The notes beneath the pieces are model-generated. The model had not been told where the DNA came from and did not search any database. It saw nothing but the letters and a program-made list of their open reading frames with translations. The position numbers and the translations under genes are program-made. This document shows, in pieces, positions 16,771 through 26,570 of a DNA stretch of 64,000 nucleotides (within the stretch, counting starts at the first letter, position 1; every line of letters starts with the position of its first letter). The DNA comes from Taklimakanibacter sp050246735 (GTDB lineage Bacteria > Pseudomonadota > Alphaproteobacteria > Rhizobiales > Aestuariivirgaceae): contig JBFWVM010000003.1 of the NCBI GenBank assembly GCA_050246735.1, positions 186,001-250,000 of the forward strand, read 5' to 3'.

Positions 16771-16806
16771 GCCCTGATGATCCTAGCATAAAACGGCGAA
16801 ATAAGG

Positions 16807-16824
16807 CCCTCGCGCAGGCGAGGG
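16807..16824. terminator. GC-rich hairpin between lysA and the TIGR02302 gene
   Basis: CCCTCGC (16807-16813), loop GCAG, GCGAGGG (16818-16824): a perfect 7-bp stem. On the minus strand it is followed by CCTTATTT, a weak T tract, so it may attenuate lysA read-through. Confidence 0.4.
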
Positions 16825-16951
16825 GGCAAGGGCACGGAAAAACCCGTTACTTGGGCAATCTCCCAGGGTTCCCGAGGTTCCTCTCGCAGATGTGATCTTC
16901 TGCTCATCCCGCCGAAGCCGGATCCCGACCGGCACCGGCGGAACCCTGCGG

Positions 16952-18232
16952 CTACCGTCGCTTCTTCGCCTGCCAGGCGGCGAGATGATCGAGGCCGATG
17001 AGCTCCTCATAGGTCTGGCGCGGCCGCACGATGTCGAACTTCGAGCCTTTGACCAGGACCTCGGCGATGAGCGGGCGCGAATTGTAGGTGCCGGACTGGG
17101 CGGCGCCATAGGCGCCCGCCGTCATCACCGCCAGGAGATCGCCCTGCGCCATCTCCGGCAGCTTGCGGTCGATGGCGAAATAATCGCCGGTCTCGCAGAT
17201 GGGGCCGACGACGTCGGCGGCGACCTCGGGCGTGCCGTCCGCCGGCTCGGTCACGGGGATGATCTCGTGCCAGGCGTCATAGAGGGTCGGGCGGATGAGG
17301 TCGTTCATCGCCGCGTCCTGGATGACGAAGCTCTTGGCCGAGCCCTTCTTCACATAGATGACCCTGGAGACCAGGATGCCGGCATTGCCGGTGATCATGC
17401 GCCCGGGCTCGAGCACCAGCTTGCAGCCCAATGGCCCCAGGGTGCGCTTCACCATGGCGGCATATTCGTCCGGGTGCGGCGGCACGTCGTTGGTGCCGCG
17501 ATAGGGCACGCCGAGCCCCCCGCCCAGATCGATATGGCGGATATCGTGGCCTTCGTTCTTGAGCTCGCGGGTGAGCTCGGCGATGCGCCTGAAGGCCGTC
17601 TCGAAGGGGGCGAGCCCGGTGATCTGGCTGCCGATATGGGTGTCGATGCCGGTCACCTCGATGCCGTCGAGCGCCCGCGCCCTGGCATAGACGCGCCGGG
17701 CGTCGGCATAGGCGATGCCGAACTTGTTCTCGGCCTTGCCGGTGGTGATCTTGGCATGGGTCCTGGCGTCGACGTCGGGATTGACCCGCAGCGAGACGTT
17801 GGCCCTGGTGCCCAGGCGGGCCGCGACGCCGGCGAGGAGCTCGAGCTCGGGCTCGGATTCGACGTTGAAGCAGGCAATGCGCTCCTTCAGCGCCAGCGCC
17901 ATCTCGCGCGCGGTCTTGCCGACGCCGGAGAAGACGATCTTGCGGCCGGGAACGCCGAGCGCCAGGGCGCGGCGCAACTCACCCTCCGAGACGACGTCTA
18001 TCCCCGAGCCCAGGTCGACCAGCGTCTTCACCACCGCCTGGTTGGAATTGGCCTTCATCGAATAGCAGATGGCGTGGTCCTGATCATGGAAGGCTTCGTC
18101 ATAGACGCGGTAATGGCGTTCGAGCGTCGCGGTCGAATAGCAGTAGAAGGGCGTGCCGACCTCCTCGGCGACTACCCGGAGGCTCACCTCCTCGGCATGG
18201 AGATGCCCGTCTTTGTAGGTGAAATGGTGCAT
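16952..18232 (-). CDS. lysA: Diaminopimelate decarboxylase
   Basis: Last step of lysine synthesis: meso-diaminopimelate to lysine. The 426-residue PLP enzyme (fold type III) shows the PLP lysine in CYSMKANSNQ (about Lys59), the HIGSQ motif in GIDTHIGSQITG, GGGLGVPY, EPGRMITGNAG and the catalytic CETGDYF near 345-351. It is followed by the TIGR02302 gene and preceded by the small lipoprotein lptM, a conserved arrangement. A GC-rich double hairpin lies in the 110 bp upstream of the gene. Confidence 0.95.
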   Translation of the reverse strand: MHHFTYKDGHLHAEEVSLRVVAEEVGTPFYCYSTATLERHYRVYDEAFHDQDHAICYSMKANSNQAVVKTLVDLGSGIDVVSEGELRRALALGVPGRKIVFSGVGKTAREMALALKERIACFNVESEPELELLAGVAARLGTRANVSLRVNPDVDARTHAKITTGKAENKFGIAYADARRVYARARALDGIEVTGIDTHIGSQITGLAPFETAFRRIAELTRELKNEGHDIRHIDLGGGLGVPYRGTNDVPPHPDEYAAMVKRTLGPLGCKLVLEPGRMITGNAGILVSRVIYVKKGSAKSFVIQDAAMNDLIRPTLYDAWHEIIPVTEPADGTPEVAADVVGPICETGDYFAIDRKLPEMAQGDLLAVMTAGAYGAAQSGTYNSRPLIAEVLVKGSKFDIVRPRQTYEELIGLDHLAAWQAKKRR

Positions 18233-18266
18233 GGGCTCGGCCGGCTCTCACGCTCAGGTCTGTCTT

Positions 18267-18303
18267 CCCTCCCCCTTGCGGGGAGGGTCCGCCCGGAGGG
18301 CGG
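18267..18303. repeat. Intergenic double-hairpin element between lptM and lysA
   Basis: CCCTCCCC (18267-18274), loop, GGGGAGGG (18280-18287), then CCGCCC-gga-GGGCGG (18289-18303). This two-stem GC-rich form looks like the REP-like palindromes often scattered in alphaproteobacterial intergenic regions. Similar but shorter dyads occur at 2041-2057 and 50374-50391. Confidence 0.5.
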
Positions 18304-18342
18304 GGGTGGGGGTCGGGCGGTCTATGCCGGTCGTCAGCCGCA

Positions 18343-18483
18343 TCACTCGATCAGCGGGTCGAGCACGACGGGGTCGTCCTTGTTGGACTTCGCGCCCGGG
18401 GGTGCCTCTGGCTTGCCGCGCACGCCGCAGGCTGCGACGAGGCCGGCAATCAGGAGGACGGCAATGAGGGCGCGGGCGGTCAT
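18343..18483 (-). CDS. lptM: LptM (YifL-like) small lipoprotein
   Basis: A 46-residue lipoprotein. A hydrophobic signal (ALIAVLLIAGLVAA) ends in the lipobox LVAAC, with Cys19 as the lipidated residue. The mature start CGVRGKPEAPP matches the CGxKGPL-type motif of LptM, which helps the LptD-LptE complex mature in the outer membrane of enterobacteria. It lies just upstream of lysA on the same strand, the usual alphaproteobacterial position. Function is inferred from the family. Confidence 0.8.
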   Translation of the reverse strand: MTARALIAVLLIAGLVAACGVRGKPEAPPGAKSNKDDPVVLDPLIE

Positions 18484-18543
18484 GACGGGAGAGGATTAGA
18501 CCAAGCCGGGCGGAGGGGGAAGGGGCATCTGGCGGAGCCGGGT

Positions 18544-19116
18544 CTACAAGCAGAGCGATTTCACCCGTTTGCACATCTCGTCAATCACATATCGTGCATC
18601 GGCTTCGTCGAGGCCAGTGCCCAAGTGGTGCGTATCGCGACCGTAGTCGAAGGAAATCGTACCCTCGCCGAAGCTCAGGAATGAAAAGCTCGATTGATAA
18701 TTCCAAGGAAACGATGGCTGCGCTGCCGCGGCGCGCAGATTGGCGATGTTGGCAACGGCATACTCTCTGCTCCGGCCAAAGACTGGAACTTGCTTCCGGC
18801 GCCTCAGCATCGTCGAATTGAGTTCGATGACCTCCTTACCGGCGAGATTCCACAGGAGGAGGGTGGCAGCCCATGCACCGCCCAATGTCCAGGCAGCCAG
18901 CCAAGCCCTCATGAATAATGAACCAGCGGCGTTTCCATTCATCTCCCCGAACAATAGCTGGCGGGAAACCATGATCTCACCGACAGCCCAGCCAACGAGC
19001 CAGAATGTCATGAACAACGTCATGAAGATCGGAGTCCTGGCCGGGATGGTGATGCGCATTCCCGTCCCGTCATGCTCTATGATTGCCCGGCCCTTCCCAG
19101 GTTCGACAACAGCCAT
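18544..19116 (-). CDS. Two-TM membrane protein of unknown function
   Basis: 190 residues. After a basic/acidic N-terminus come two membrane segments (about 28-52 and 72-95; TPIFMTLFMTFWLVGWAVG and AWLAAWTLGGAWAATLLLW), then a cytoplasmic beta-rich domain (GKEVIELNSTMLRRRKQVPVFG, FGEGTISFDYGRDTHHLGTG) resembling bacterial PH-like domains that follow such anchors. The ATG at 19116 starts just before the folded part; a longer frame reaches 19197 but lacks a good ribosome site. Its base composition is a little lower in GC than its neighbours. No function can be given. Confidence 0.65.
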   Translation of the reverse strand: MAVVEPGKGRAIIEHDGTGMRITIPARTPIFMTLFMTFWLVGWAVGEIMVSRQLLFGEMNGNAAGSLFMRAWLAAWTLGGAWAATLLLWNLAGKEVIELNSTMLRRRKQVPVFGRSREYAVANIANLRAAAAQPSFPWNYQSSFSFLSFGEGTISFDYGRDTHHLGTGLDEADARYVIDEMCKRVKSLCL

Positions 19117-19213
19117 CGATGTACCGTCCCAATGCTGTCGGCAGTATAGATTTTCTCGTGCCGGAGACAAGTCGCTGACCGTTGGAATGCCGACCAACGC
19201 AGAAGAGGATGTT

Positions 19214-20428
<1,215 letters not shown>

Positions 20429-20446
20429 GGGCAATCCCGCCGGCGG

Positions 20447-21829
20447 CTACCTGGCCAGCGCCTTCAGCCAGCGCGCCGCCTCGCGCGCCACGTTCTTCGG
20501 CGCGGTGCCGCCGAGGCTCGTGCGCGAGGCGACCGAGTTCTCGACCGACAGCACCTTGTAGACATCGGTGGTGATCCTGTCGTCGACGCCGTGCATGTCG
20601 GCGAGGCTCAGGGAAGCGAGATCGCAGTTCTTCTTCTCGGCCAGGGCGACGAGCGCCCCAGTCACGTGATGCGCCTCGCGGAACGGCAGGCCGAGCGCCC
20701 GCACCAGCCAGTCGGCGAGGTCGGTCGCGGTGGCGAAGCCCTGGGCCGCCGCGGCGCGCATCGCCTTGGCATTGGGCTCGAGGTCCTTGACCATGCCGGT
20801 CATCGCGGCGACGGCGAGCGAGAAATTGTCGATCGCGTCGAAGGCCGGCTCCTTGTCCTCCTGCATGTCCTTGGCATAGGTCAAAGGCAGGCCCTTCATC
20901 ACCACGAGCAGCGAGGTGAAGGCGCCGAGGATGCGACCCGGCTTGGCGCGGACGAGCTCGGCCGCGTCGGGGTTGCGCTTCTGCGGCATGATCGAGGAGC
21001 CGGTGGTGAACTTGTCGGAAAGCGTCACGAAGCGGAACTGGGCCGAGCACCAGATGACGATCTCCTCCGCGAGCCGCGACAGATGCATCGCCGAGACCGC
21101 GGCGGCGGCGAGCAGCTCGAGGACGAAATCGCGGTCGGCCACGGCGTCGAGCGAGTTGCGCATCGGCCGGTCGAAGCCCAGCTCCTTCGCCGTCATGGCG
21201 CGGTCTATGGGAAAGGAGGTCCCGGCGAGAGCCGCAGCACCCAGGGGCGATTCGTTCATGCGACGGCGCGCATCGGCGATGCGGCCGCGGTCGCGCGCCA
21301 GCATCTCGACATAGGCCAGGAGATGATGGCCGAAGGTCACCGGCTGGGCCACCTGCAAATGGGTGAAGCCCGGCATGATGGTGCCCGAATGCTTCCCGGC
21401 CTTGGCGGCGAGCGCCAGCTGCAGCTCCCGCAGCTGGGCGTCGAGATGGCCGCAGACCTCGCGGATATAGAGGCGGAAATCGGTGGCCACCTGGTCGTTG
21501 CGCGAGCGCGCGGTGTGCAGCCGTCCGGCCGCCGGGCCGATCACGTCCTTGAGGCGCTGCTCGACATTCATGTGGATGTCCTCCAGCGCGCGCGAAAATG
21601 TGAAGGCCCCGGCCTCGATTTCGGCTTGCACCTTCTCGAGGCCCCGCCTTATTTCAGCCGCGTCCGACTTCGAGACGATGCCGGTTTCGGCGAGCATCCT
21701 GGCATGGGCGAGAGATCCCCTGATATCCTGCTCGAACAGCCTCCGATCGAAGGAAATCGAGGCATTGATCTCTTCCATGATGGCGTCAGGTCCGCTACCG
21801 AACCGTCCGCCCCACATCTTGTTGGTCAT
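20447..21829 (-). CDS. argH: Argininosuccinate lyase
   Basis: Last step of arginine synthesis: argininosuccinate to arginine plus fumarate. The 460-residue length matches ArgH. The superfamily signature GSSIMPQKRNPD is present in the C-terminal half, with the HTARSRND stretch (here LHTARSRNDQVATDF) near 105-119 and TSFPIDR in the middle. Start ATG at 21829 follows GAGGCGGGG. It diverges from the TlpA-like gene with only 27 bp between starts, so their promoters overlap. Confidence 0.95.
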   Translation of the reverse strand: MTNKMWGGRFGSGPDAIMEEINASISFDRRLFEQDIRGSLAHARMLAETGIVSKSDAAEIRRGLEKVQAEIEAGAFTFSRALEDIHMNVEQRLKDVIGPAAGRLHTARSRNDQVATDFRLYIREVCGHLDAQLRELQLALAAKAGKHSGTIMPGFTHLQVAQPVTFGHHLLAYVEMLARDRGRIADARRRMNESPLGAAALAGTSFPIDRAMTAKELGFDRPMRNSLDAVADRDFVLELLAAAAVSAMHLSRLAEEIVIWCSAQFRFVTLSDKFTTGSSIMPQKRNPDAAELVRAKPGRILGAFTSLLVVMKGLPLTYAKDMQEDKEPAFDAIDNFSLAVAAMTGMVKDLEPNAKAMRAAAAQGFATATDLADWLVRALGLPFREAHHVTGALVALAEKKNCDLASLSLADMHGVDDRITTDVYKVLSVENSVASRTSLGGTAPKNVAREAARWLKALAR

Positions 21830-21856
21830 TCCCCGCCTCGCAAATGGTAATCCCGA

Positions 21857-22480
21857 ATGAATGAAAAAGCCCGCAATCCAAAGCCCGCAATCCTGATCGT
21901 CGTCCTGGCTCTGGCCGCCGCAGGCCTAGGGGTTTACTTGAAGGGGGAAGGCGATGGCAAGGACGCGCCGGCTTCCATGCCGCCGCCGCAGGGCGCCGTC
22001 AGCAAGGCGCTGGCGCGCGGCGCCATGACCGCCTTCGTGGTCAGGCCGGACCGCAAGCCGGTGCCGGAGGTGAGCTTCACGCCGCAGAGCGGCGCCGCGA
22101 CGTCGCTCGCGGCCTGGAAGGGCCGCGTCGTGCTGGTCAATCTGTGGGCCACCTGGTGCGCGCCCTGCCGCAAGGAAATGCCCGCCCTCGCCGCGCTGCA
22201 GACCGAAATGGGCTCCAAGGATTTCGAGGTCGTCGCCATCAGCGTCGACCGCAAGGGCCTCGAGGTTTCGGGCCGGTTCCTCAAGGAGGTCGGCGCCACC
22301 GCGCTCGAGCTCTATGCCGATCCTTCGGCCGACGCGTTGGGCAAATTCCAGGCGGTGGGCCTGCCCGCCTCGATCCTCATCGACCGCGAGGGCCGCGAGA
22401 TCGGCCGCCTGCTCGGGCCCGCCGAATGGGATTCACCGGAGGCGAAGGCGCTGATCACCGCGGCGGTGGACGAGAAGTAG
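21857..22480 (+). CDS. tlpA: TlpA-family thiol:disulfide interchange protein
   Basis: Membrane-anchored periplasmic thioredoxin-like reductant, as in cytochrome oxidase copper-site assembly. 207 residues: an uncleaved anchor at about 10-28 (AILIVVLALAAAGLGVYL), then a thioredoxin fold with active site LWATWCAPCRKE (CxxC at about 99-102) and the cis-proline region VGLPASILID. It lies divergent to argH, the arrangement found in Rhizobium and Bradyrhizobium. The exact redox partner is not shown by the sequence. Confidence 0.88.
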   Translation: MNEKARNPKPAILIVVLALAAAGLGVYLKGEGDGKDAPASMPPPQGAVSKALARGAMTAFVVRPDRKPVPEVSFTPQSGAATSLAAWKGRVVLVNLWATWCAPCRKEMPALAALQTEMGSKDFEVVAISVDRKGLEVSGRFLKEVGATALELYADPSADALGKFQAVGLPASILIDREGREIGRLLGPAEWDSPEAKALITAAVDEK

Positions 22481-22499
22481 CCTCCGACTTTCCGGCGAA

Positions 22500-23375
<876 letters not shown>

Positions 23376-23523
23376 ATCCGTCTAACACCCATCTGGTAAA
23401 GGCGTGGGAGCCTATATCGGGCCAGTTTGCGGGGCAAGGGCATTTCGCATGTGCGAAATCATGAGGTCTGGCATGCTCGCAAGAGCAATATACGGCGTCC
23501 GCGCGGATCGGCCATAGTCGGGA

Positions 23524-24717
23524 ATGACCCGGGACACCGCCAGCTCCGGCCAGGCCGTGCCGCCAGCCTCGGCGCAAGGGGCGCTCCGGATCCTGTTCGC
23601 CGGGAATTTCATCATCGGCACCGGCATCCTGCTGCCGGCAGGCATGCTCAACGACCTGGCGGCGGGCCTCCTGGTCAGCCCGGCGGCCGCCGGCCTCCTG
23701 ATGGTGGCGGGCGGCATCGTCATCGGCTTCGGGGCGCCCGTCTTCGCCACCCTGACCAGCGGCCTCGACCGCCGCCTGCTGCTCGCCGGCTCGCTCGTCT
23801 ACTACGCCGTCGGGCATGCGCTTTCTGCGCTGGCGCCGGACTTCTGGAGCCTGCTCGCCGCCAGGGGCCTCCTGGTCGTGGCGGCCGGCATCTTCACGCC
23901 GCAGGCCGCGGCGGCGGTCGGCCTCCTGGTCCCGGCCGAGAGACGGGCGGGCGCCGTCGCCTTCATCTTCATCGGCTGGTCGATCGCCTCAGTCGCCGGC
24001 CTGCCGGCCGGCAGCCTGATCGGCGCTTTCCTCGGCTGGCGTCTCGCCTTCGCGCTGATGGCGCTGCTGTCGCTGCTGGCGGCGGCTCTCGTCTGGCGCT
24101 CACTGCCGGCGGGGCTGCATACCGGAAGGCTGTCGCTCAAGGCGTGGCGCGACGTGCTCTTCGATCCGGTGCTGGTCGTCGTCCTCCTGGTGACGCTCGC
24201 CAGCGCGGCGGGCCAGTTCACGGTGTTCAGCTACCTGGCGCTGCTGTTCAAGGAAATGCTCGGCGCCTCGCCGGGCCTGATCGCCGCGCTGCTCGCGGGC
24301 TTCGGTCTCGCGGGCGTCGTCGGCAACTGGCTGGCGGCGCGTTTCGTCGCCCGCGCCGGGGTCGATCCGCTGATCCTCTTCGCCCTCTCGGCGCTCCTCG
24401 CCGGAATGCTCGCCTTCTCGGCGCTTTCCGGCCTCCTGATCGGGGTGGTGGCGAGCACCGCGGTCTGGCGGCTCGGCACATTCTCGTCCAATTCCCTGCA
24501 GCAGAGCCGGCTCATCGCCCATGCGCCCGCCCTCGCTTCCGCATCCGTCGCGCTCAACACCTCGACCATCTATCTGGGCCAGGCGATCGGGTCCGCGGTC
24601 GGCGCCAGGCTCGTCGCCGCCCATGCGCTCTCATGGCTCAGCCCGACCGGCGCGCTTTTCGTGGCGGCGGCGATCGGGCTCACGCTTCTCGCCAGCGCGC
24701 GGACGAGACGCCGCTGA
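23524..24717 (+). CDS. MFS transporter of the arabinose-efflux type
   Basis: 397 residues with about 12 membrane segments and few charged loops, the major facilitator layout. The loop after the second segment carries a degenerate motif A (SGLDRRLLLAGS), and GWRLAFALMALLSLL is the usual mid-protein signature of the drug/arabinose exporter branch. Substrate is unknown. Its stop lies 6 bp from the etfA stop and its start diverges from hbd, so it is wedged between two genes that are normally adjacent. No regulator gene accompanies it. Confidence 0.85.
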   Translation: MTRDTASSGQAVPPASAQGALRILFAGNFIIGTGILLPAGMLNDLAAGLLVSPAAAGLLMVAGGIVIGFGAPVFATLTSGLDRRLLLAGSLVYYAVGHALSALAPDFWSLLAARGLLVVAAGIFTPQAAAAVGLLVPAERRAGAVAFIFIGWSIASVAGLPAGSLIGAFLGWRLAFALMALLSLLAAALVWRSLPAGLHTGRLSLKAWRDVLFDPVLVVVLLVTLASAAGQFTVFSYLALLFKEMLGASPGLIAALLAGFGLAGVVGNWLAARFVARAGVDPLILFALSALLAGMLAFSALSGLLIGVVASTAVWRLGTFSSNSLQQSRLIAHAPALASASVALNTSTIYLGQAIGSAVGARLVAAHALSWLSPTGALFVAAAIGLTLLASARTRRR

Positions 24718-24723
24718 ACGGAC

Positions 24724-25665
24724 CTACTTCCCGAGCTTGCCGAGCTCGGCTTCGAGCTCGGGCACGGCCTGGAAGAGATCGGCCACGAGGCCGTAGTCGG
24801 CGACCTGGAAGATCGGCGCTTCCTCGTCCTTGTTGATGGCGACGATCACCTTCGAGTCCTTCATGCCGGCCAGGTGCTGGATGGCGCCGGAAATGCCGAC
24901 CGCGATATAGAGGTCGGGCGCCACGACCTTGCCGGTCTGGCCGACCTGATAGTCGTTCGGCACGAAGCCCGCATCGACCGCGGCGCGCGACGCGCCGACG
25001 GCGGCGCCGAGCTTGTCGGCCACCTTGTCGAGCATATGGAAGTTCTCGCCATTCTGCATGCCGCGGCCGCCCGATATGATGATCCTGGCCGAGGTGAGCT
25101 CGGGACGGTCGGACTTCGACAGGTTCTCGCCCTGATAGGAGGACAGGCCGGGATCGGCCGGCGCCGACACCTTCTCGATCGGCGCGGAGCCGCCTTCCTC
25201 CGCCGCCGGGAAGGCCGCGGTCCTGACGGTGATGAGCTTCTTCCTGTCGCCGGACTGCACCGTCTGCACGGCGTTGCCGGCATAGATGAGGCGCACGAAG
25301 GTGTCGGGCGCCTTCACTTCCGATATATCGGAGATTTGCATGACGTCGAGGAGGGCGGCCGCGCGCGGCATGTAATTCTTGCCGTTGGTGGTGGCGGGCG
25401 CCACGATGTGGTCATAGGGTCCGGCCAGCGCGACGATGAGGGCCGCCATCGGCTCGGCCAGCGGGCGCTCATATTGCGGCGCGTCGACATGCACGACCTT
25501 GGCGACGCCCGTGAGCTTCGCGGCATGGGCGGCGGCGGCTTCGGCGTTGTTGCCGGCGACGAGCACATGGACGTCGCCGCCCAGCTGGGCCGCGGCGCTC
25601 AGCGCCTTGTGGGTCGCGTCCTTGAGATGAGCATTGTCATGCTCGGCGATGAGAAGAACAGTCAT
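24724..25665 (-). CDS. etfA: Electron transfer flavoprotein alpha subunit
   Basis: FAD-binding subunit of ETF, which passes electrons from acyl-CoA and other dehydrogenases to ETF-quinone oxidoreductase. The 313-residue product has the C-terminal FAD site: SARIIISGGRGMQ, GASRAAVDAGFVPNDYQVGQTGK-type region (about 205-230) and YIAVGISGAIQHLAGM, all diagnostic. One base separates it from the etfB stop, so both are one operon. Confidence 0.95.
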   Translation of the reverse strand: MTVLLIAEHDNAHLKDATHKALSAAAQLGGDVHVLVAGNNAEAAAAHAAKLTGVAKVVHVDAPQYERPLAEPMAALIVALAGPYDHIVAPATTNGKNYMPRAAALLDVMQISDISEVKAPDTFVRLIYAGNAVQTVQSGDRKKLITVRTAAFPAAEEGGSAPIEKVSAPADPGLSSYQGENLSKSDRPELTSARIIISGGRGMQNGENFHMLDKVADKLGAAVGASRAAVDAGFVPNDYQVGQTGKVVAPDLYIAVGISGAIQHLAGMKDSKVIVAINKDEEAPIFQVADYGLVADLFQAVPELEAELGKLGK

Positions 25666-25666
25666 C

Positions 25667-26419
25667 TCAGATCACTCCCGCTTCCTTGAGCTTCGACACG
25701 AGCTCGGGCACCGACTTCACCTTGACGCCGGCCTGGCGCTTCGGCGGCTCGGCGGTGTTGACGACCTTGAGGCGCGGCGCCACGTCGGCGCCGTAGTCGG
25801 CCGGGGTCTTCTCCTCGAGAGGCTTCTTCTTCGCCTTCATGATGTTGGGCAGCGAGGCATAGCGCGGCTGGTTGAGGCGCAGGTCGGTGGTCATGATCAG
25901 CGGCATCTTGACCTTGATGGTCTGGAGGCCGCCGTCGATCTCGCGCGTCACCGTCGCTTCGCCGCCGTCGATCTCGAGCTTGGAGGCGAAGGTCGCCTGC
26001 GCCCAGCCCAGGAGGGCGGAGAGCATCTGGCCGGTCTGGTTGCAGTCGTCGTCGATCGCCTGCTTGCCGAGGATCACGAGATCGGGCTTCTCCGCCTCGA
26101 TCACGCCCTTGAGGATCTTGGCGATGCCGAGCGGCTCGACATAGGCGTCGCTCTTGACCAGGATGCCGCGATCGGCGCCCATGGCGAGCGCGGTGCGGAT
26201 GGTCTCCTGCGCCTGGGCGGGACCCACCGACACGGCGACGATCTCGGTCGCCTTGCCGGCCTCCTTCAGCCGGACCGCCTCCTCGACGCCGATCTCGTCG
26301 AAGGGATTCATCGACATTTTCACGTTGGCGAGCTCGACGCCCGAGCCGTCGGCCTTGACCCTGATCTTGACGTTGTAATCGACGACGCGCTTGACCGCGA
26401 CCAGAACCTTCATGGGCAC
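25667..26419 (-). CDS. etfB: Electron transfer flavoprotein beta subunit
   Basis: AMP-binding beta subunit of ETF. 250 residues starting MKVLVAVKRVVDYNVKIRVK, with NPFDEIGVEEAVRLKE, the adenine/AMP region LALAMGADRGILV, DLVILGKQAIDDDCNQTGQM and the ETF-interaction LPNIMKAKKKPLEEKT segment near 187-202. It heads the etfBA operon. The 151 bp upstream separate it from the broken GH3 gene and should contain its promoter; no clear boxes were picked out. Confidence 0.95.
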   Translation of the reverse strand: MPMKVLVAVKRVVDYNVKIRVKADGSGVELANVKMSMNPFDEIGVEEAVRLKEAGKATEIVAVSVGPAQAQETIRTALAMGADRGILVKSDAYVEPLGIAKILKGVIEAEKPDLVILGKQAIDDDCNQTGQMLSALLGWAQATFASKLEIDGGEATVTREIDGGLQTIKVKMPLIMTTDLRLNQPRYASLPNIMKAKKKPLEEKTPADYGADVAPRLKVVNTAEPPKRQAGVKVKSVPELVSKLKEAGVI

Positions 26420-26570
26420 TCCTCATGGGGGTTGCCGCCTTTGCGGCGGTGCACAAATCGCGCCGGAAACTAGAGATCACGTCAGCGCGAGTCAACGCCG
26501 ATAGCGGCAAAACCATGCCGCCTGCGACGCCGCGGGCACCCATCTGGTGCGGGCGCCCCCGAACCACGCT

